From NCBI GenBank assembly GCA_014729315.1, contig WJKD01000416.1:1-9772 (forward strand): 9,772 bases of DNA. Direction: 5' to 3'. The notes below the pieces were generated by a model, which worked only from the letters and a program-made list of their open reading frames with translations, had not been told where the DNA came from and ran no database searches. Positions 6,365-9,772 of this stretch are shown in pieces (positions within the stretch are counted from its first letter, which is position 1; each line of letters opens with the position of its first letter). Source of the DNA: Promethearchaeota archaeon (lineage in GTDB: Archaea > Asgardarchaeota > Lokiarchaeia > Sigynarchaeales > SOKP01). The position numbers and the translations under genes are program-made.

Positions 6365-9300
6365 TTATTTAATATAAAGCATTTTCCTGATCTTCACAAA
6401 ATCTTCTCCAGTGCTATTCACTTTAGCATTGATTCGATATAAATACAATCCACTTGGCACATCGCGCCCATCATTATCCTTACCGTTCCAAGCTGTTGAA
6501 TAGTATCCCGAAGATTGATTTTGATCAATTATAGTTTTTACCAGTTGCCCTCTCAGGTTATAAACATCAATTGTCACGTCGCATGATGAGGGTAGCTGGT
6601 AATTGATGGTTGTTTCTGGATTGAATGGATTGGGATAATTTTGACATAACTTGAATTTTTGAGGAATTTTTGATAACAAATTAAATGCGGTTTCCTCAAT
6701 ATTAACATAGAAATCACCTTCATTTACTTTCCCCTCTATAATTGAAATTGAATTTGCATAATCCTTAATATTTTTAAAATGACATTCTATTGTGACGATC
6801 GCTCCGTTTTCTTTGATAGGCTTATTGCCTGCAAGTGCAATCTTGATATTATTACCTTTGATATTATAGGTCAATATTAGATCTTTTGTATTTTCGGATT
6901 TGGTAATGTTAATTATTTCAATAATATTCTTGTCATATTTAAGATCAAGAAAAATAGAAAACACACCTCCAGTTTGTTCCATTAAAATAGGAATATTTGC
7001 GGCATGGTTTTCTATTAGATCCACTTTGCCAAATTCCAAATTGATATATTTTTCAACCCGTTTATTTGCAGTTGTTAATCCTGCCAGAGGCTTCCAATTG
7101 CCGCTTGGATCGCCATATACTATTCCGATAAAATCTTGATCATTCATATCGGAATTAAGAGAATCATATAATATACTATCCGGCGCAATCGACCAGTTTG
7201 TGTTCGAAGTGGGAAAATTATCAGGAACAAATTTCCAGAAATGAGAATCATCTTGCATTATTGGAAATCGCGGAATAATCCCGACACAATATCTTAGAAT
7301 CTGTGATGCATCATAAGCCGAAACGTCGCCATTACCACTTACATCGGCTGCAATCATTTGGTAGGGAGTAAAGTCTCTCATGTCGACAACCTGTTGAAGA
7401 ATAAGCGCAGCATCATAAGGGGTGATTGCGTCATTGATTTCATTTTCTTTGGAGGCTATTGTACAATATTTACCAAGGGATAGCTTTTCAAAATGATAAT
7501 GACCATCGACATTTGTTGTGTCATATAAAACAGATTTTCCAGAAAGCGACACTTTTGTATTTTCTATCGGAGAATCACTGGAGTAGTATAGGGTTTTGCC
7601 CGCAAGCTTGAAATTTATTCCTTTTGGTTGGTGAATATTTTTAAAAATTAATCCCTTTTCACCAACTGCATAACCCACATTTGAATCTATAAACGTAATT
7701 GCCTTTAGCTTCCTTGAATTCAAGAGTTTCTCGACATTCCAAGAATTTCCACCATCTTCGCTTTTTAGGATTTTTCTGCCTACCGCCCATCCTACTTGTG
7801 GATTTACAAAGTAAACAGAGTATAAGGGCGAGTAAACTCCACTTTCTTCCTTCATTTTTGCCCAAGTCGAGCCACCGTCATTAGTTTTACATATTGTTCC
7901 TTCGTCTCCAACAATCCATCCTAATTGTGAATTTATAAAATATACCGAATGAAAATCGATATGAGGAAGATTCCACGTACGACGCCAGTTTTCGCCACCA
8001 TCCACAGTTGTAACAAAATATCCATCTTCTCCAACGGCAAATCCGATTTCAGAATTTATGAAATATATAGAATTTATATTGTCTGAGGCGTGCATTTCTT
8101 TTACATTCCAAGAATCCCCGCCGCTAATAGTCTTTGCAATATACCCACCTGACCCTCCTACCCAGCCTATTTGATTATTTACAAAATATATCGAATTTAT
8201 TCTGTGAGCAAGATCAGCTACTTCAATCCACGATTCTCCAGAATCAATAGTTTTAAAAATAATACCCTTCCTACCCGAAGTCCATCCTGTCGTAGAATCG
8301 ATAAAAAATATGGTATATAAATCGGCATAATCTTGTTCGTCGGGCGTCGTCTCCGACCATGAGAATCCACCGTCATTAGTTTGAAATATCATTCCGGTAC
8401 GCAAAAAACCTGCTGCCCATCCTTTATCTTTATTCGTAAAATAAACTGAACATAAATTCGCGTAAGGTGCTCTTGAATATTCCTCCCAAGTGCTCCCGCC
8501 ATCAAACGACTTTATTATCTGGCGATCTTCGCATACTGCCAATCCCACATTCGGGCTAAAAAACTGAACAGATTTCAGGTTGCGATCGGCATTGTTCGTT
8601 TTATCTAGCCAGGAATTTCCGCCATCAATTGTTTTTACTATTGTCCCACTATCTCCAACTGCCCAGCCTATACTTTCATTGAGGAAAAATATATCTTCAA
8701 GAAATTCGTTTGATGAAAAAGTTGTTTGATTCCAATTTACACCACCATCATTTGTATCCCATATTGTTGATCGCGGATTTTCAATATCAATATTGATTTC
8801 TCCAAAAAAACCTGTACTAATCGTAATTCGGCTTGCAACAATTCCTGTTGCCCAACCTCTTAATTCATCTATAAAGTAAACATCTTTTACCCACGAACAG
8901 CCAAGACTACTTTCGATCCAATTTTCGCCTCCATCTAATGTTCTATATATTTTACCAGTACCATTGCTCCCAACAGCAACACCTTGGTTCGCATTTACGA
9001 AAAATACGTCTTCTAAATACGTTAGAACAGACTCATTATGTTGAGGGAGCCAATTTTTACCTCCATTAGTTGTTTTTAAAATTATTCTCTTATAACCAAC
9101 GACCCATCCAATATCTTTTGTTGTAAAATAAACACCATATAAGCTGCAACTTGTTCCTGATTGTTGAATATTCCAATTTTTTCCACCATCATTCGTTCTC
9201 AAGATTGTTCCCGACTTACCAACTGTCCATCCATTTTTATCATCGACAAAGTTTACAGAATATAGTGCCTCTGAGGTATTTGAGTTTTGCTCATACCAAG

Positions 9301-9493
9301 TTATCCCTCTATCCGTCGTTTTAACTATTAAACCACCATAGCCTACTGCAACTGCACTTGTTGAATCTAAAATATAGATGTCATTTAAACTATTAGTAAT
9401 AACGGCGGGACATGGTCTAACCCAATTATCTTCTTGACAAAAGCCAGCTTCTAATAATCCCAAAATTGATATCAAAATTATTGCTTTTTTCAT
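6365..9493 (-). CDS. Secreted 14-repeat YCF48/BNR-type propeller protein with dockerin, cohesin-like and T9SS domains
   Basis: Exported 1042-residue modular protein. Residues 1-19 form a signal peptide (MKKAIILISILGLLEAGFC|Q likely). Residues about 31-620 hold YCF48/BNR-like repeats of about 41 residues: a V.F.....GW.VG strand pair, then G.I.KT.DGG.SW. Thirteen DGG-W type turns are seen, from D61-W66 to E579-W585. A fourteenth repeat (about 594-619) lacks the turn and may close the ring. Residues 625-680 are a small beta-sandwich (carboxypeptidase-regulatory or prealbumin-like). Residues 683-740 are dockerin-like, with only the second calcium loop intact. Residues 815-933 are cohesin-like. 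Residues 945-1042 are the T9SS type A domain (QNYPNPFNPET, SGLYLYR, ending KMLYIK). The name 'photosystem II stability factor', often attached to this family, does not imply photosynthesis here. The start is supported by GAGGA four bases upstream. It is the first gene of the co-directional set, and no clear promoter motif is seen upstream. Confidence 0.92.
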   Translation of the reverse strand: MKKAIILISILGLLEAGFCQEDNWVRPCPAVITNSLNDIYILDSTSAVAVGYGGLIVKTTDRGITWYEQNSNTSEALYSVNFVDDKNGWTVGKSGTILRTNDGGKNWNIQQSGTSCSLYGVYFTTKDIGWVVGYKRIILKTTNGGKNWLPQHNESVLTYLEDVFFVNANQGVAVGSNGTGKIYRTLDGGENWIESSLGCSWVKDVYFIDELRGWATGIVASRITISTGFFGEINIDIENPRSTIWDTNDGGVNWNQTTFSSNEFLEDIFFLNESIGWAVGDSGTIVKTIDGGNSWLDKTNNADRNLKSVQFFSPNVGLAVCEDRQIIKSFDGGSTWEEYSRAPYANLCSVYFTNKDKGWAAGFLRTGMIFQTNDGGFSWSETTPDEQDYADLYTIFFIDSTTGWTSGRKGIIFKTIDSGESWIEVADLAHRINSIYFVNNQIGWVGGSGGYIAKTISGGDSWNVKEMHASDNINSIYFINSEIGFAVGEDGYFVTTVDGGENWRRTWNLPHIDFHSVYFINSQLGWIVGDEGTICKTNDGGSTWAKMKEESGVYSPLYSVYFVNPQVGWAVGRKILKSEDGGNSWNVEKLLNSRKLKAITFIDSNVGYAVGEKGLIFKNIHQPKGINFKLAGKTLYYSSDSPIENTKVSLSGKSVLYDTTNVDGHYHFEKLSLGKYCTIASKENEINDAITPYDAALILQQVVDMRDFTPYQMIAADVSGNGDVSAYDASQILRYCVGIIPRFPIMQDDSHFWKFVPDNFPTSNTNWSIAPDSILYDSLNSDMNDQDFIGIVYGDPSGNWKPLAGLTTANKRVEKYINLEFGKVDLIENHAANIPILMEQTGGVFSIFLDLKYDKNIIEIINITKSENTKDLILTYNIKGNNIKIALAGNKPIKENGAIVTIECHFKNIKDYANSISIIEGKVNEGDFYVNIEETAFNLLSKIPQKFKLCQNYPNPFNPETTINYQLPSSCDVTIDVYNLRGQLVKTIIDQNQSSGYYSTAWNGKDNDGRDVPSGLYLYRINAKVNSTGEDFVKIRKMLYIK
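7274..7447 (-). other. Dockerin-like segment with one degenerate loop
   Basis: The second loop is canonical: D717, S719, N721, G722, D723 and D728, followed by ASQILRYCVG. The first loop keeps the helix (YDAALILQQVV) and D694, but ligand positions 1 and 3 are Glu683 and Glu685, and the usual glycine is Asp688. The prealbumin-like module just before it is a common partner of dockerins in FCB secreted proteins. Confidence 0.7.
7634..9403 (-). repeat. Array of 13 full and one partial YCF48/BNR repeats (coding)
   Basis: The turn motif [DNS](G/R/S)G.(S/N/T)W starts near residues 61, 101, 142, 186, 248, 289, 330, 373, 416, 456, 497, 538 and 579. The spacing is 40-44 residues except for one 62-residue step (186 to 248). 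The fourteenth unit keeps GYAVG and GLIFK but has no DGG turn. Two seven-bladed rings would fit the count (inference). Confidence 0.85.
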
Positions 9494-9497
9494 TATA

Positions 9498-9502
9498 TCC
9501 TC
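9498..9502 (-). promoter_or_regulatory. Shine-Dalgarno site GAGGA for the 1042-aa gene
   Basis: The minus strand reads GAGGA, then TATA, then ATG at 9493-9491. The spacing is short but workable, and the hydrophobic signal peptide starts at this ATG, which supports the start. Confidence 0.65.
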
Positions 9503-9558
9503 ACAATTTTAATTTAATAATTCTCTCCATTACATATTTGGAAGCGCAAAAACTTAGC

Positions 9559-9680
9559 TTACCTCACCAACACCATCTTCCTCGTCTCTACAAAATTTTC
9601 TCCTGTGTTTTCTGCTTATGCTTTGAGTTGGTAGAAATAAACACCGCATGGAACGCGGTTTCCTGAATTATCCGTTCCAT
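9559..9680 (-). pseudogene. Relic 3' end of a T9SS sorting-domain gene
   Basis: Read on the minus strand from about 9676 to the stop TAA at 9561-9559, this segment gives GTDNSGNRVPCGVYFYQLKA, then a stop (TAA, 9618-9616), then AENTGENFVETRKMVLVR. It matches the last residues of the 1141-aa protein except for the CAA-to-TAA nonsense change and a few substitutions, including the Ser of the SGVY motif changed to Cys. Just upstream, TGG AAC GGA (the WDG/WNG position) is out of frame with the rest, implying a deletion of about five bases. Farther right the frame is closed by stops and no sorting-domain homology is seen. It is the dead tail of a former fourth gene, or a stray copy of the cassette. 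Confidence 0.8.
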
Positions 9681-9772
9681 ACAAAACAATTGGACTTATG
9701 ACCAACGGATGATCTTGCAGCAAATAAAATAAATATCATAATTTAATCATACCTTTGTTATCTCAACCAGTA
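9681..9772. other. Non-coding right edge, no gene seen
   Basis: AT-rich sequence with stops in all frames that I checked. No sorting-domain or propeller homology continues here from the relic at 9559-9680. A promoter for the three-gene set could lie in this stretch or in the relic, but no convincing FCB-type -33/-7 pair faces left. Confidence 0.4.

Noticed and set aside
7659..7884. Short open frames on both strands inside the 1042-aa gene
   Set aside because: Shadow frames of the YCF48 repeats, with biased composition and no support.
7634..9403. Photosynthesis link from YCF48-like repeats
   Set aside because: This repeat is widespread in secreted FCB proteins; the signal peptide, dockerin and T9SS domain point to an extracellular role.
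9434..9493. Possible lipoprotein signal in the 1042-aa protein (AGFC)
   Set aside because: The residue before Cys is Phe, which does not fit the lipobox; a signal peptidase I site before Gln is more likely, and T9SS cargo is normally not a lipoprotein.
9466..9666. Plus-strand 66-codon open frame over the start of the 1042-aa gene
   Set aside because: It runs antisense across the relic sorting domain and the gene start, with no ribosome site or family match.
9750..9757. TACCTTTG on the plus strand, matching the Bacteroidetes -7 consensus TAnnTTTG
   Set aside because: No TTG-type -33 element at the right distance upstream, and it points out of the window away from the three genes; an 8-base match is expected by chance.

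Overview
This is an AT-rich stretch from a bacterium of the Fibrobacteres-Chlorobi-Bacteroidetes (FCB) group. All three large proteins end in the type IX secretion system (T9SS) type A sorting domain typical of that group: QNYPNPFNPET, then SG(V/L)Y.Y.L, then a basic KM-rich tail. The strong Shine-Dalgarno sites (GGAGGG, AGGAG, GAGGA) and the FlgD-like form of the sorting domain fit an Ignavibacteria-like or related lineage better than a classical Bacteroidia, but this placement is inference. There are no rRNA, tRNA, transposase, CRISPR or phage genes.

Layout: almost the whole window is three very large genes, all on the minus strand and transcribed right to left. They are 9493-6365 (1042 aa), 6298-2873 (1141 aa) and 2817-133 (894 aa). 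The gaps between them are only 66 and 55 bp, with no convincing terminator, so they could form one transcript. Each encodes a signal peptide, a large beta-propeller region and the sorting domain. The propellers belong to three unrelated families: 14 YCF48/BNR-type repeats in the first gene, five glycosidase-like repeats in the second and 14 FG-GAP/VCBS calcium-loop repeats in the third. The first two genes also carry cohesin-like beta-sandwiches and dockerin-type EF-hand repeats in the same chain.

Right flank (9494-9772): a broken 3' end of a fourth sorting-domain gene lies directly upstream of the first gene (about 9559-9680). It has an in-frame stop and a frameshift, and it is nearly identical to the 3' end of the second gene. 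Left flank (1-132): no gene is seen, but there is a well-formed inverted repeat at 20-80 downstream of the last gene, and a smaller one at 96-112.

Working together (inference): the three proteins are exported through Sec and then T9SS, and displayed on or released from the outer membrane. The dockerin and cohesin-like modules could let the first two proteins bind each other or partners encoded elsewhere. No residue seen establishes an enzyme activity, so adhesion, scaffolding or glycan binding is the cautious reading.
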